Positions 12,680 to 24,780 of a DNA stretch of 64,000 nucleotides are shown here, piece by piece. Origin of the DNA: Symsagittifera roscoffensis (lineage: Eukaryota > Xenacoelomorpha > Acoela > Convolutidae); the NCBI RefSeq assembly GCF_963678635.1, contig NC_087063.1, positions 34,136,540 through 34,200,539 on the forward strand, written 5' to 3'. The notes beneath the pieces were generated by a model. That model searched no databases, had not been told where the DNA came from, and worked only from the letters and a program-made list of their open reading frames with translations. Numbering within the stretch: the stretch's first letter is position 1; every line of letters begins with the position of its first letter. The position numbers were made by a program, and so were the translations under genes.

Positions 12680-13390
12680 AAAGCTCATAAACTGATGTTC
12701 GGTCTTCGGTGATTTCCATGTCAGGACTGCCTCAATTGTGTCTGGATCTGATCTGATGCCATGTTTGTCCATCATTCCTCCAAGTTATTCTATTGAGTCC
12801 TTCAATATTTTGCATTTCGACGGCTCGCATTTCAATCCTGCCCTTTTTCATAAATGCAAACACTTCGCCCGAGCGTTCTGTGATCCTCAAGAGATGGTGT
12901 TGCAATCACCACGTCGTCCACATAACACATTACCAAGTTTCCATACTTCGTTGTTACTCTTGTTAGTTCTTGTGACATCAATCTCTGGAATGGAATGTGG
13001 CTGTCGCATTGCCTAGGCCGAAAGTCATCCTTTTTCATCAAAACAGTCCCAGCTCGCAAGCAAATTTCGTTTTCTCCCTTTCTTGTTTCCTAAGTGGTAC
13101 CTGCCAGAAAGCTGATTCCAGTTCAAAGGTAGTGAAAAACTTTACAACACCCAATTTTGAATGGCTTTCGTCTTTTCTCAGGATGGAATAGGCATCCTTC
13201 TCCGTAACGCAGTTCAGATATCTGTCGACCTCTTTTCTTTTTGGCCATCACTACTCCACAAGCCCACGGTGATTTGGATTGTTCTATGATGTCAGAATCT
13301 AGTAACGTTTCTATTTCTTTTCGACATGCATCCGATTTGTGAGGGGTCATGCGCCTCGCCCCTTCCTTTGCGGTACCACCGACTCCTCTA
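12680..13390 (-). pseudogene. Gypsy relic reverse transcriptase
   Basis: The front block (13350-13123) reads ETLLDSDIIEQSKSPWACGVVMAKKK, the family's fingers motif, after MTPHKSDACRKEI. The palm (13059-12832) carries the catalytic YVDDVVIA box preceded by KYGNLVMC. The intervening LDLxSGYW block is scrambled by frameshifts. Typical of Ty3/Gypsy polymerases; inactive. Confidence 0.88.
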
Positions 13391-14086
13391 GTTTTTTTTT
13401 CCTTTTCAACAAATTTACAACATCCGAGAAAACGTCCTGATTACTGTTTAACACATCCCTGATGGCTTCGAGCTGTTTGTCTGTTATTTTTCCTTTAAAT
13501 GTTCAATTTTTGGTACGAACAGTTTGTCCAAATGCAACTCCTCAGGTGTGGGTCTATCTCAAAATTCGAAAAACTCGAAAGTTCATCATCTGTCTGGTAC
13601 GTTTGTTCAAAAAAATTTTTCGCTTCAATCTACCCAAGATATAAATTTTGTCCTTTTATTCGGACAATCAAGAACTTTATTTTTCATAACAATTTCAGTC
13701 ATTTCAGTCATATATTGCTTTCACCGGCAATGCTTGTCCCAAACTCCTTCTTCTCTGGATAGTGATTGTGTTATCAAGAGTACTCAACAAGAAACTGATG
13801 CAGAGGCCACCCTTGGTGATCGAGAATGATCTTCCTAAAATAGCAGCACTTTGGCTATTTGAATGAATTTGGTACTACACATACATCTTTATTATCACTG
13901 AATTCGTTTTAGTTCTTAATTTTAAAGATAACAATTGTAGCCTCTTTGGCTTTCAACCTCACCCTCCTACACAAGAAAACTAGAGCTTTACACTAGTGTG
14001 TCATTGTCAAATTTAACGGTTTAGTTATGTAATTTCTTTCCGGCTTTCAAATCCTGAACGTGGCATTGTTAAAATTTATCGTTACA

Positions 14087-14392
14087 TCAAAAGTACTGAT
14101 AAAATCTGCCCCAAATGAACTGATCTGATTCACCCAGGTTTTCCACTACTAAGATTTCATTCCACAGATTGCGTGCCCCCAAATTTAATGCTATGATCGG
14201 TGTTCTACCAAGCACCTTTAGTGCCTCTTTCTTTGCCGCTGACAGCCGGATTCTTGAGTCTATCAGGTCATCCTTATCAAATCCCATCCGTGTCCATGTT
14301 TCAACTGGTATCACGCTCAAGACGGCTCCCATATCTAGTAACCCCTTCAAAGGCGTCTTCTCTCCGTTTATATCCAGTACATGCGCGGACAC
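14087..14392 (-). pseudogene. Gypsy relic aspartic protease
   Basis: The 101-residue frame contains LKGLLDMGAVLSVIPVETW, where the retropepsin D-T/S-G active site has become D-M-G, and LGRTPIIALNLGARNLWNEILVVEN, followed by DQFIWGRFY in place of the usual ILGRDF. The altered catalytic triad and the following frame breaks mean it is not active. Retropepsins cleave Gag-Pol into mature proteins. Confidence 0.82.
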
Positions 14393-14429
14393 GTCGGCTT
14401 CTTGTTCAAACGGATGGCGTCCTCTTGAA

Positions 14430-15760
14430 GCTTAGCGCAATGTCCTATTGATCTTACCTTGAGCTCCTCTCAAGTTATCCTGTTCTATATGTAGCTTCAT
14501 TACCTCGACCCGTGTGTCAATGCAACCGTTCGTCCTCGAATTATTTGGGTTTTTTGAAAGTTTTCCTCGATTTGCCGCCCCCTCTTTAGCTTGACTCCGT
14601 GTTTCTCGTGTCAAATGCTTCAAGTGTCCTGTTCATCATTCTACAAGTGTTTGCCCATGTCATGGCATCTGATGCTACGCTCGCGTGAACATTTGATTCC
14701 CTCGGGTCACTAGTTGAACTTGAAGCGCTTCCATTAGTTGCTGAATTTTCTGGTTCCGACCCTATGATGTTATGGGTTGGAGGCAATGGAGTTGATTCTT
14801 TTTTCTTCTGCAAAGTCCATCATTGTTCCAGGTTGTTTTCTATGTTACTGCTTTATCTTGATTATTAGAATTTCTCAAGAGCGCATCCAATTTGGACTGT
14901 GTGGCACAAGAGCCCTCTGCCTGGTCTTTGCTCAATGTATCCATTCTTCATGTCTCCAGACTCCAGAATTTGTCGATTACGGTATGTACCGTTTTTTGTG
15001 TTTCTTTAATGTCTTGCTTGATGAACCTCTCCCGTGCCTTGTCAGTCTGTTCAACTCTTTTAGCCATCTGTAGTAAGTTTTCCTCAGTTGCTCTCTCGCC
15101 ATGGTGAAGTAGTTATCAAGGTTCTCAACTTTGTTATACCTGATCTCTATTCTCAATTTTTCTCGGTCTTCCTCGCCGCTCTTGATTTTTTAATCTATCT
15201 GCTTCAAGTTTCGCATCAAGTCCCCCATCTCTACCGGCGGTACCTTTCATTCTGTTGCAGATCCCGCTGTATGGCTCTATGTTATCCTCCTTCACCGGTC
15301 TGCGTTGTTATGGCGGAAACTGTTCCAAAATTTTTGCTTTTGCCGGTCCCAGTTATCGTCTCTTCTTTATTTTTCGGTCCTAACATCAACATGGCAGCGA
15401 ATCTCTCCGTGAAGGACGTCTTTTTTGACTGACAATCGACTTTTATTGTTTCTTGAGTGTTGCCAGTGATATCACTAACATTTCCAATTGGCGAGAACTC
15501 GATTGTTTTTGTTTCTTGATCATCGGTATTTGGCAATGGTGTTTAATCTGTCATATTCTCTTCGACGTCATCTATTTTTTGCTCAGGTGTCTCTAGATCA
15601 GCTTCTGTAACGGGTGCAATCTTTCGTTTCTCAGTTTTTTTTGCAGTTACCTCATTTATCTTGTGCTGTTCTTTGTTACTCCGCGTATTCACCTTGCTAG
15701 TTGAAAGATTTCTCTTCTTTAATCTCGGTTTTGTTATCACCGGTATCTGTCTTGACCGTC
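14430..15760 (-). pseudogene. Gypsy relic gag region
   Basis: Minus-strand frames between protease and the leader have protein-like, charged and probably coiled-coil composition (for example LLQMAKRVEQTDKARERFIK). The N-terminal part is rich in S, T, K and E (15543-15740 and 15282-15536). I see no zinc knuckle. The position upstream of protease is the basis for calling it gag. Several stops and frame changes. Confidence 0.6.
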
Positions 15761-15900
15761 CTTTTGAGCAATTTTGTCTCGGCGCGACTTCTTGTTTTTG
15801 GTAATTACGCTCGTATTTTCTTCATGCCCCTATTTACAATATCAATTGGTGTACCTTTTCGTGTACACAGGTGTTATGAAAAAACTTGAAAACTAGTAAA

Positions 15901-15927
15901 ACTATATATATATATATATATATATAA
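15901..15927. repeat. (TA)n microsatellite
   Basis: A pure TA run of about a dozen units lies at the upstream side of the presumed gag region of the minus-strand Gypsy relic. Confidence 0.9.
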
Positions 15928-16039
15928 TTCTTTCCAGCTATTTAACCTTTCTAAAACAACTTCGGTTTAATATTTAATTCAACGGTTTTGGTTTATAATT
16001 TCTATTTCCTAGTGGTCTTTCTAATTGTTTCCATTCCGT

Positions 16040-16592
16040 GTATCTAGTGTAGGACTGTTGATTTAGCTTTTCACGACCCCCAAAAGTCTTCCCTTGGTGT
16101 TGGGCACTTATATTTGCTTACCAAGACTCAATTCCTTTAGTGTTGGGCATTTTTTTTAGCTTCCCAAGAATCAATTCCTATAATGTTGGGCACTTGTTTT
16201 AGCTTCCCAAGACTCACGTCCTTCAGTGTTGGGCACTCGTTTTAGCCTCTCAAGACTCAATTATGGGGCAGTTGATCTAGCTTCCCAGGACTCAAGTGTT
16301 GGGCAGTTGACTTAGCTTCCCAGGACTTAACTGTTGGGCAGTTGATTCAGATTCCCAGGACTAACGTGGTTGGGCAGTTGATTTAGCTTCCTAGGACTCC
16401 AGCAAACCAATATTGGGAAGTCGATTTAGCTTCCCAGGACACACGTGGTTGGGCAGTTGATTCAGCTTCCCAGGACTCATGTGAACGTGGTTGGGCAATT
16501 GATTTAGCTTCCCAGGACTCACGGTTGGGCAGTTGATTCAGCTTCCCAGGAATCATGTGGACGTGGTTGGGCAGTTGATTTAGCTTGATATT
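16040..16592. repeat. Minisatellite, about 13 degenerate units of 33-45 bp
   Basis: The core GTTGGGCAGTTGATTTAG followed by CTTCCCAGGACTCA recurs about 13 times with variable linkers (unit spacing roughly 33-45 bp). It sits in what would be the 5' leader of the minus-strand Gypsy relic. The left-hand units (GTTGGGCACTTGTTTTAGC) are more diverged than the right-hand ones, as expected for an array growing at one side. Confidence 0.9.
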
Positions 16593-17233
16593 GTTACCAA
16601 AAATTGATTAGAAAGTCTCTGAACTGTCGTGCGGTCCCTCAATCAATTGCGATGGTAAAGCTTAGATTGGGTTTCCGACACCAGGTTATGATTGAAAATC
16701 ACTTAATATTAAGTCTGATTGTATCGAAAATGTACCAATTCTTTTTAAAATCCGACCAAGTATATACTCAAAAGTGTTTTAAAATCTCTAAAAAAGTATT
16801 ATGTCAAATCTGTCAAAACTGTCATACCAAAAAGCTTATCTAACCCTTCTCTAACCTCTCTTTTTATAGCCTCCCACTTAAGTTAAAAACTCCTTAAGCG
16901 CTATGTATGCTAAGTCACTCAAGAGAAATCCCGTAGAACCTGTTTCCACTCTCTGCTCAAGCAAAACGTTTGCCCAAGTCAAAATTGTGGGAGGTGCTGC
17001 TTTGTCACTTTTCTTACCTATCTCCCCTGAGTATAAACGGGATCTTAACGATACCCGTTTGACCAGATAGCACACTCCAGTGATATCCTCTAGTAGTCAC
17101 GCTGCACTGGTCAGACTTCTGGTAGCCTCTTCCCAGTAGTGTCCATTCTTGATTCCCAGGTTTCAGTCCTCTGAATTCTCTCCCAGTACATATCCAAGGT
17201 TGCAAGGCTATCTGAAATTCCTTTCACTGCCCC

Positions 17234-17252
17234 ATGTTCGGGCACCAGATAA
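17234..17252 (-). promoter_or_regulatory. Candidate primer-binding site of Gypsy relic
   Basis: Minus strand reads TGGTGCCCGAACATGGGG. A tRNA primer-binding site of an LTR element starts with TGG, the complement of tRNA CCA, and lies just inside the 5' LTR. Position and orientation agree with the coding order of the relic. The sequence above 17,252 would then be the 5' LTR, but I found no second copy near 5.6 kb to confirm it. Confidence 0.45.
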
Positions 17253-17259
17253 ATACTGC

Positions 17260-18680
17260 AATTTTGCACGAAACGATTGGTCTTATTGTAAAACAGTAAA
17301 AGTATATTATCAATTAAGATAAAGATCCGATCCATCTAATCTGCAAAACCCCAATCACAGTCCATTTTCTACTGTTTTCTGGTTTCTCTCACAACTTTTT
17401 TCCTTATTTGTTTTTGTTCAGCTGTTATCTTGTAAGGTTTTTTGTTTCTCCAATGGCCCCCAATCTCTGTTAGCTATGCCTGTTATCGAGAAAAATTGCT
17501 CAAGTTTGCTTTAAAGGCTATGACTATACGGCCAGAAGATGGACACGTTCCACTTGAACCGTACCACCGGTCCTCCAGAATAGGCATCTAGCACGGAGCT
17601 GTGTCAAACGGGTTCAGTTCAATTCCTGTAGTCATGATGTCGTAAAAAAACAACCAGGAGCGCCATGAAAACAAAATGTAAAAGTCGCACGCTTACGTCA
17701 CACACGAGTTTAAGAAGAAATAAACCCTATAACTATTGGCTCAAGGGTCAGGGTCACTACTTCTTGTGTTTTGTACCTCATTCTGTCGGAGCCAATTCGG
17801 TTCGCCTATGACATGGGACTACAAAATCGTGTTACAGCTTAAAGGCAACTACCAAAATAACCTTCACTCTAGAAATAAGAACGTCCCCATGACTACCCCT
17901 CTGAATACCTAAAACAAACAAATGCAGTTAAAAACATGCTTGGGAACTCACGTATACCATTAGTTTTTAATAGAATGTGGACCATTGATCCATTTAGGAT
18001 AGATCAACCTAAAACCCGCCTTATCTCATTATGACTGTGTAAAATTCGCACTTACACACTTAAGTAAATAAATCAATTAAAGCAACTCTAGAAACTTGAG
18101 GAAAAACTAGCTTTCGCTCAAGTAGTCTGGACCATTGGGCCGCTTCACTCGTCTACCCGCCCAATCAAGGATCTCTTTTCCCAGCGATGACACTCTCGTT
18201 GAGACTCACGGTGTTTTCTATCAGGAACAAGACAGCTCTACCCAAATTGATTGTTATTATTAGACAAATTGCGAATAGCAATTTGTCTCCAGACTAACTT
18301 TCTGTCCAGTTTCACGGAATTTCATTGAATTTTTTATTCAATTGCTGCAATAAACTTGAGCATGAAAAGGCCCATTCGATTTTTTTTAAAATCACCGTTT
18401 CCCCAAAAACTAAGATAAAACTTCAGATCATGACCGACTGGCACAATTCCCTACAAACCAGGCGCTCCTTAAAAAGATTTCCTACACAATAACTCCCTAC
18501 ACTGCGTACAAGAAATCAAAAAAACCTTATATTGGAAACCAGAACGTGGCAATACAGTATAACCGATACGGACTCAGACCAAAAACCAGTATTTGTCCGT
18601 GTCGCTCTTAGGCTGAAAACGTAAAACAAGCAAGTGAAAAGAGGAAACACAAAAGAGCTTCCCTAAAAAAGATTCAGAAA
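17260..18680. other. No recognisable gene; possible remains of an LTR
   Basis: About 1.4 kb with only short open frames and no domain signal on either strand. The part next to 17,252 may be the 5' LTR of the minus-strand Gypsy relic, but no matching second LTR was found. Confidence 0.4.
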
Positions 18681-19500
18681 ATGAACAGAGCAAATCAGCT
18701 TTCAAATATTTTTCTCCAATTGCTGAAATCATTATCAAGAAAGCGTAGATCGAATTCAATTTCGAAAGGCACGAAGCTTAGATTTGGCCTCACAAAACAA
18801 ATATTAAGGCACGGGCTTAGGTGTGACACAAGGAAATCAGTTTTGAAACGTACAAGAGCAGGAAACAAAACGACAAAGGCGAAATAAAGCAAAGAAATCA
18901 AACGAAAGTCCGCAATGTCGAGAACACTTACTACGATACTAGAAAAACCTAGTTCTGGTTGATGAATTAGGAAAGCTCTGGAAGAAATAATACGTTGCAA
19001 AGTAGCTAGGAGGCCATGTGAAAACTCAGACCAAAACACTTGAAGATTCAAATGCCGAACTGACAACAGACGCAAAAGAGGTTGTAGAAGAATGAGCCAG
19101 GCACAAAAAAATGCTTCTTAATAGACCAACACCAACCCCAGAATTTATGAAAAAAATCGGTGCCAGGTTTCTCGCAACTGTCAACACTGAACCGCCAACC
19201 TCTTTCGAGTAATCTAATGCCATTACAAAACTTAAACGGATAATGCTGCAGAGGTCGACAGCATACCATTAGAACTATGGGAGGAAGTTGGCGAAAAAAT
19301 TGTGTACAATCTAACCAAAACTTCTGGTAAAATCTGTGTAAAAACTAAAGATTCCTAGGAGCGGATAACAAGTGCAAAACTAAATAAACACAGAAAAGGC
19401 AACAAAATGGTTTGTGGCAATTACAGAGTAAAATCCCTGCCTGTAATTGCCGTTAAAGTGCTCGAAACGATGCTAAGAAACTGAGTTAAGGCAGCAAATG
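18681..19500 (+). pseudogene. LINE reverse-transcriptase fragment, plus strand
   Basis: Around 19,090-19,500 the plus strand reads MLLNRPTPTPEF, then AEVDSIPLELWEEVGEKIV, then NKMVCGNYRVKSLPVIAVKVLETML. These match the LNRP block, the DGIPxELLK block and the CxNYRxISLLxxxxKVLExIL block of the RT fingers in RTE-like and related LINEs. At least one in-frame stop and loss of the catalytic YADD part make it a dead fragment. The preceding 18,681-19,080 is basic and could be the linker. It is a different LINE lineage from the one at 2-4.7 kb. Confidence 0.7.
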
Positions 19501-20429
19501 AGAAAAAGACAAGAAAAATCTGACAGTTTTCAACCCTAATCGAATGTTAGGGGAAAAATATCAAATTTAAAACAAATTTTGAGAATTTGTGTCTGAAAAC
19601 TACCCTCAAAAATTAACAAAATTCCTAAGCAAACTAAAACAAAATCCAAAAAACATTCAATCAAACGGTTAGAGAATGGTTGAATAATTTTGTCAGGATT
19701 ATATGAAACGTATAAAGAAACGGAGCTAAGAAAATCCATAACTTTGCTTTATTAAAATTAGCTGTTTTTTTTTGAGGAAAGCAGTGAAATTTGTCACAAA
19801 CAGAAAAATTAGAAACCTTCTAACATCAGTTGGTGACTACGCAGTGTAAAAACTCAAGCTAACATTAAATATTCTGTAAATTAAACTGAACCTCTGTTAG
19901 CAAACTAAGTAATAGTGTTTTCCTCAGCGCGTATTAAATTGAACGGTAATTTTGATCGGACATTTGCTCAAGGATACGCACGTCATACTACAGTAGTGAC
20001 AGAAAAAGCACAATGATTCAGGAAAAACAAGTGAGGTTGAAACAAAATCAAAGGAATCAAAAAACGTCGAGCATGTAAAACAATCGACAAATAAATCAAA
20101 AATTGCAACACGTTAAAATCGCGATTCATTTTGAAAACAAGTTAAAATTACAAAAAACAATCAATTTTAGATTTTTGCTTTTTTTCAACTTGTAAAAGTT
20201 CAAATGTTCTCAAAAAACATGAAGTAACTAAACCAATTTTTACAGAAAGTTGAAAAAAAAAAAGAAATGAAAAACCAAAGACCCGTTCGGAAACACTGAT
20301 AATTTTGTCTGAACTAACAAAGATAAACTGTTGTTGAAAGGGCATGAAAAAAGCTATTTTAAAGAGAAATCAGCGGATAAAACCTAGAAACTCTCCAACT
20401 ACACAGAGTAATAACCAACTAGGCTGGAT

Positions 20430-22115
20430 TTATGAAGTATTATAACGGCAAATTTGGTCTACAAGATTTTATTAGCCAAAACAATCACCGGTTCTGACAA
20501 CTGTGAAAGCTACCGGACACACTTTGAGTTATCAGCCCAACCCCCAAAAAAAAAGAAAAACTACAATGAAAAAATTTTGATCAATTTTGCAGATTAAAAA
20601 ATTGCGATCAATTTTTATCTTACTTTTCCAGAGGCTACAAGAATTAGCTATGTTGGGACCGTCAAAGCTTTTTGAAGGCAATACAGTAAAAAAAAATTTC
20701 AGTTTCCAGAAAACACCCAATGTATCGCATGCAGCAGGCAGGTGAAAAATTATCCAATTTTAAAAAATTGCGGAATTGCAGCATCTGGCACTGGAGGCAT
20801 TTCCATGCGATTCCCAAAACATATGGGATCACTTAAAAAACGTTCAGACGACAAAAAATTCATTGGGCAGATAACTAAAGTAATGAATTTTTCTTGTGAA
20901 AGCTCTACATATTAAGCAAAATTGTCCTTGAAATAAGAGTACGGAACACAACACGGTATACAAGCTGTGCTCCACTAGGAAAACCAAACGTTTGAATGAG
21001 TAGTTATTATTGAACCGAAAAGTGGAAGCGGGATTGCTAGACAGCGAAAGTAGCATTTCGCTCAAAAATTTCGACGTTTTTGAACAGATTGTATAGCGGG
21101 AAAGCAAAAAAGCTTTTAATAGTAAAATACTAGCCAAGCCAGCGTTGAAGTTATTGTTATGGTTTTCATTAAAATCCAAATTGCGCCAAAGTAATTTTTA
21201 ACAACGGCGGAAAATTGCTCACCCTGGCTTTTTGGTTTGGAATTCAAGATAGATCAAGAAAGTATTCTTAACATTGGTGAAAAATTGCTGTTTAGTAGGA
21301 AACATCGAACAGTGATATCTACATCAGCAGAAACTGCAACCAGAACTTTGTAATCGCAAAGAGAATTGCATAAACCTCCAGCAGACGTGAAAAACTAATG
21401 GAAATTGTCAAAATGAAAAAAAAAACGGTAAAATCCTCGGCAGCCAAAAAGGTTAAATTGAATGCATACAGGGGTTTGGAGAACATTTTGAACTACTTAA
21501 ACCTGATTCCCTAATAACTGAATGTCATAAAGCGAAAACACATCGTGAAAACAAAAATGCTAATTTTACCTAATCCAGAAATCAGATTATTTTTAATCGA
21601 CAGTTTAGTAGCAAGGAACATCAGCAGTATCAGGATTTCTTTCAAAGCACAAGTGTCATCAGACGAAAAGAAGAAAGTCCAATGTTTGATAGGCACAATC
21701 GTGTTTTTTGGAAATGAAAGCAGCTCAACGAACTTAGGATTTTTAGATAGAATTGAACACAAATCAATTTAAACGCAAATGCAGAAATAACTTAAGCGGG
21801 CATACGGAAATATGGGCTTTCAACAAAGTAAAACTATTTAAAAAATCGTGAAGGAAATAGAAAAAGCCGACTTAGTTTAACCAACTCACTCGAAGTAGAC
21901 AGCCCCATCCATACTCGTTAAGAAAAAAGACCAACCCCACAGATTCTAGTTGATGAGCTGGCCCCTTAAAAGGTAAGTGATGTCATAGACTAATTGGACG
22001 GCAACATCTCCTTTTCTAACCTGTCTTCTCCTACATTGAATTCTGGTTTCTCTCAAAGAATACCAGTTGAAGACAGCCTAAAACTTGACAGCTTTCCTTG
22101 CCCCAATGTGAGACG
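20430..22115 (+). mobile_element. Gypsy-like LTR element scrap, plus strand
   Basis: Near 20,474-20,570 a frame reads LAKTITGSDNCESYRTHFELSAQP, resembling the capsid start of Gypsy-type gag. At 21,845-22,110 fragments in shifting frames read KEIEKADLV, PSILVKKKDQP, then LDGNISFSNLSSPTLNSG with IPVEDSLK, matching the RT fingers-palm blocks. The order gag then RT on one strand supports one decayed element. Stops occur every few codons. No LTRs were found. Confidence 0.6.
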
Positions 22116-24780
22116 TTAAAAGGTATTGGAATCGAATAAGCCGGGAAAAATATCAGAGTTAACTATCTTTTGGCTGTGCCTTTTAATGAGGGCTTTGATT
22201 ATTGCTTCATGAAAAAACAAACATACGAAGCAAAGCTGACCTATTCACTAAAATCTGAAAAGTTTTGGTGACAAAAAAAAACCTAAAAGATTAAGTTGTT
22301 TCTAAAAATTGAAGAAAAAAAACTGAAAAAAGAAATACTGGACTTGAATAAAAGAATAAGTTTGCTGATGGGTTTTGAGCAAGGTTGAGATCAAAGGATC
22401 ATTGTCAACCGGCACGAGTATATGATTTGGCTGAGGTACATAGAAGAATACACCTTTGCAACTTGTCCTCTCTTCTCCTCTCTCGGTACTGTTTACAAGA
22501 AATTGAATAAGACACTAGTATCATAGGATCGTAGGCGGCAAACAATGAAATCAACACAGCAGCGGCTTGGGAAAAAATAGAGAAGAACAAGAAAAATTTT
22601 ACTGATCCGGAAAGAACATCCTGATCTAACAAAAAGTACAAGAAAATGCCAAATGAATATGGCTGTGAGTAATGTCCAATTTGAACGGCGACACGCATTG
22701 TTTATACAGAAAGATGAATTGGCCTTGGCTGCGTCCCACTGGAGGTCATTTTACCAAATCTTTGGCTGAATGACTCTGTGAAGGTTCAAGCTTGGGAAAT
22801 TTTCCAAGGGATTGATATCCTAGAAGATATGAGTTGAAATTTAACAAAATGCAAAAGAATTTTAGGCGAATTTTAAAAACAATGCGATAGAAATTGAAAA
22901 CTGTTTCAATTGGTATCGGAGAGGTTGTGGCGGGGTTTTGAATGAAGAGACTAAAGCATATACAAAATTTTGATTCTGAAAACTTTGCAAACATTACCCC
23001 TTAACTTACAGCTCCGGTTGAAACAGCTAATGAAAATGGTCAATTGGCTTCTTATAGACATAATTACAAAATTAGATCGCAACAAGTAAGTTAGATCGGG
23101 TTTTCACAAAAAAAAACGACTGCAGTAAAAGAGAAAAGTAAAATAGATTACAGTCCAAGAGGTTTTACACAAAACAACAGATATCAAGTGAAGAAAAATC
23201 AATACCCAGAGGGTTGGTCGCAAAAGAATTGCGACGGGAATATTAAGCAAAACTTTTGGGCCAGATCAATTACCACTCAAGAGAGGAACTCAAGCAGCAA
23301 TTGAAAAATGAAAGAGAAAGAACCAATGCTCATAATTCAAAATTGAAGAAGTCAAAGAATTGTTCGCGAGCAGAATGTGCAGCATTACCGGCCCACAAAG
23401 TGTGTTTCCGAACCAAAAAATGAAAAACCGTTCAACCTTCGCTTGAGTTGTCGTTTGTGCGTGATCTGAGTACCAATTTGGTCTACAAATTAATTCGCTG
23501 CGCGCTTACATCCACCAATGTTGGACGAAATTTGGTTCGAAGTTTGGCTACATGGATTTATAAACACAGGAAAAAGGATACAAAAGTAAATGCACTCATA
23601 GGGACTTCACAAAATGAACTTCACAATTTTGCTCATCATTGTACCCCGTCATAAACTTGTTGAATTTCTTGTAGGTAAGGTTTCAGCATAATATGAGAAG
23701 AAGTGAAGAGTCAGATGTTAGGAACCAAGCGAATCAGACTGAGAATACTAGCATCTGCACACAAAAACTGCACACGTGATTTGATTGAAATTTATAAAAG
23801 AGAACTGATATGAGGCTAAACTTCTATCATATACTTATAGTAAGCTGCAGTTTTGTTCCGTGAAAAAATTAGTTTTTATCATTAAAATACTGAGTTCACA
23901 AGCAGCGTTTGAAACTTGTTTTTCAAACAAAATTTTTTGAAGAAAATTAACGTAACTGGGTTCCTCGGTACATGTGTTCAAATTCTTGCAGAGTTTATGT
24001 AAAAAAATCTAGTACTAGAGCCGGTGGTACCCTTAATTTCAGAAACTATTGGTTGGAAAATATATCCATCATTGAAAAAATTTCAATTTTGGTCAGTTTT
24101 CAATCTTCTACCTCTGCCGACGCCGTTAATGGTCTACAAACCGAGCATGCGATTAATCTGCTGGGGTCTAGAGATATGAAAACCGTTATATCCTCGAAGA
24201 ACTTTTTGCCAGCAGCCCTTGGGATGAATTTCACACCAACTGGTGTTTTCCAATTTGTCCTGTGATGGCAAGGCTCTAAGAGAGAAGGAACGTGAGCGGA
24301 TGCGAAACATTGGTTTATAAAAGCATTCAAGTTTAAATGGTAGAGAAATTTTTACACGTTTCAGGCCAATTAGGCAATGTCATCCATCGACGATTAAATT
24401 GTCTTCTGCAAAAACAAAATGTTTTTTCACAAAGTCTTGAAGAAAGGCGAAGTCCAATAGCTTTTCTAAACAGCTTATTTGTCTTTTTATTCTGCTATTT
24501 AACACGCGATGACATTCAATCAATGCGATCTAAACTTAGTCCGGTGAGCAATTAGGTTTTCTCAAATCAGTAGGTTCTAGTTTCAAATATTTTAATAAAT
24601 TTCCTCATCAGAAAAGGACTCCGCCCAATTTTTTTTTGACTTCGTTTCCCAAAACTTCCTCACCGTTCGAACAATAAAACCGAAGTTTTATAGCAACCTT
24701 GTCCAAGCATTGTGCTTTCGAACTAGGAGAATGGAACATGTACCGGAGGAAATACCCATGTTTCTGTGTTCAAGAACAAG
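22115..24780. other. Unassigned sequence, possibly further TE remains
   Basis: No frame is convincing. A charged stretch near 23,283-23,420 on the plus strand (EELKQQLKNERERTNAHNSK) and a 97-residue frame at 23,972-24,265 have protein-like composition, but match nothing I know. They could be remains of the adjacent Gypsy scrap or of a host exon. Confidence 0.35.

Larger units (their letters stand above)
5640..17252 (-). mobile_element. Decayed Ty3/Gypsy-like LTR element, minus strand
   Basis: On the minus strand, gag-like sequence (about 15.75-14.43 kb), protease (14.39-14.09), RT (13.38-12.68), RNase H (12.59-12.25) and integrase (11.06-10.74) follow in the Ty3/Gypsy order. The region is richer in GC than its surroundings, and the predicted peptides keep protein-like composition despite many stops and frameshifts. 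A primer-binding-site-like TGGTGCCCGAAC at the 17.25-kb end supports the orientation. I could not find matching LTRs, so both ends are estimates. Coding-like sequence continues about 5 kb past integrase, which is unusual. Confidence 0.75.
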
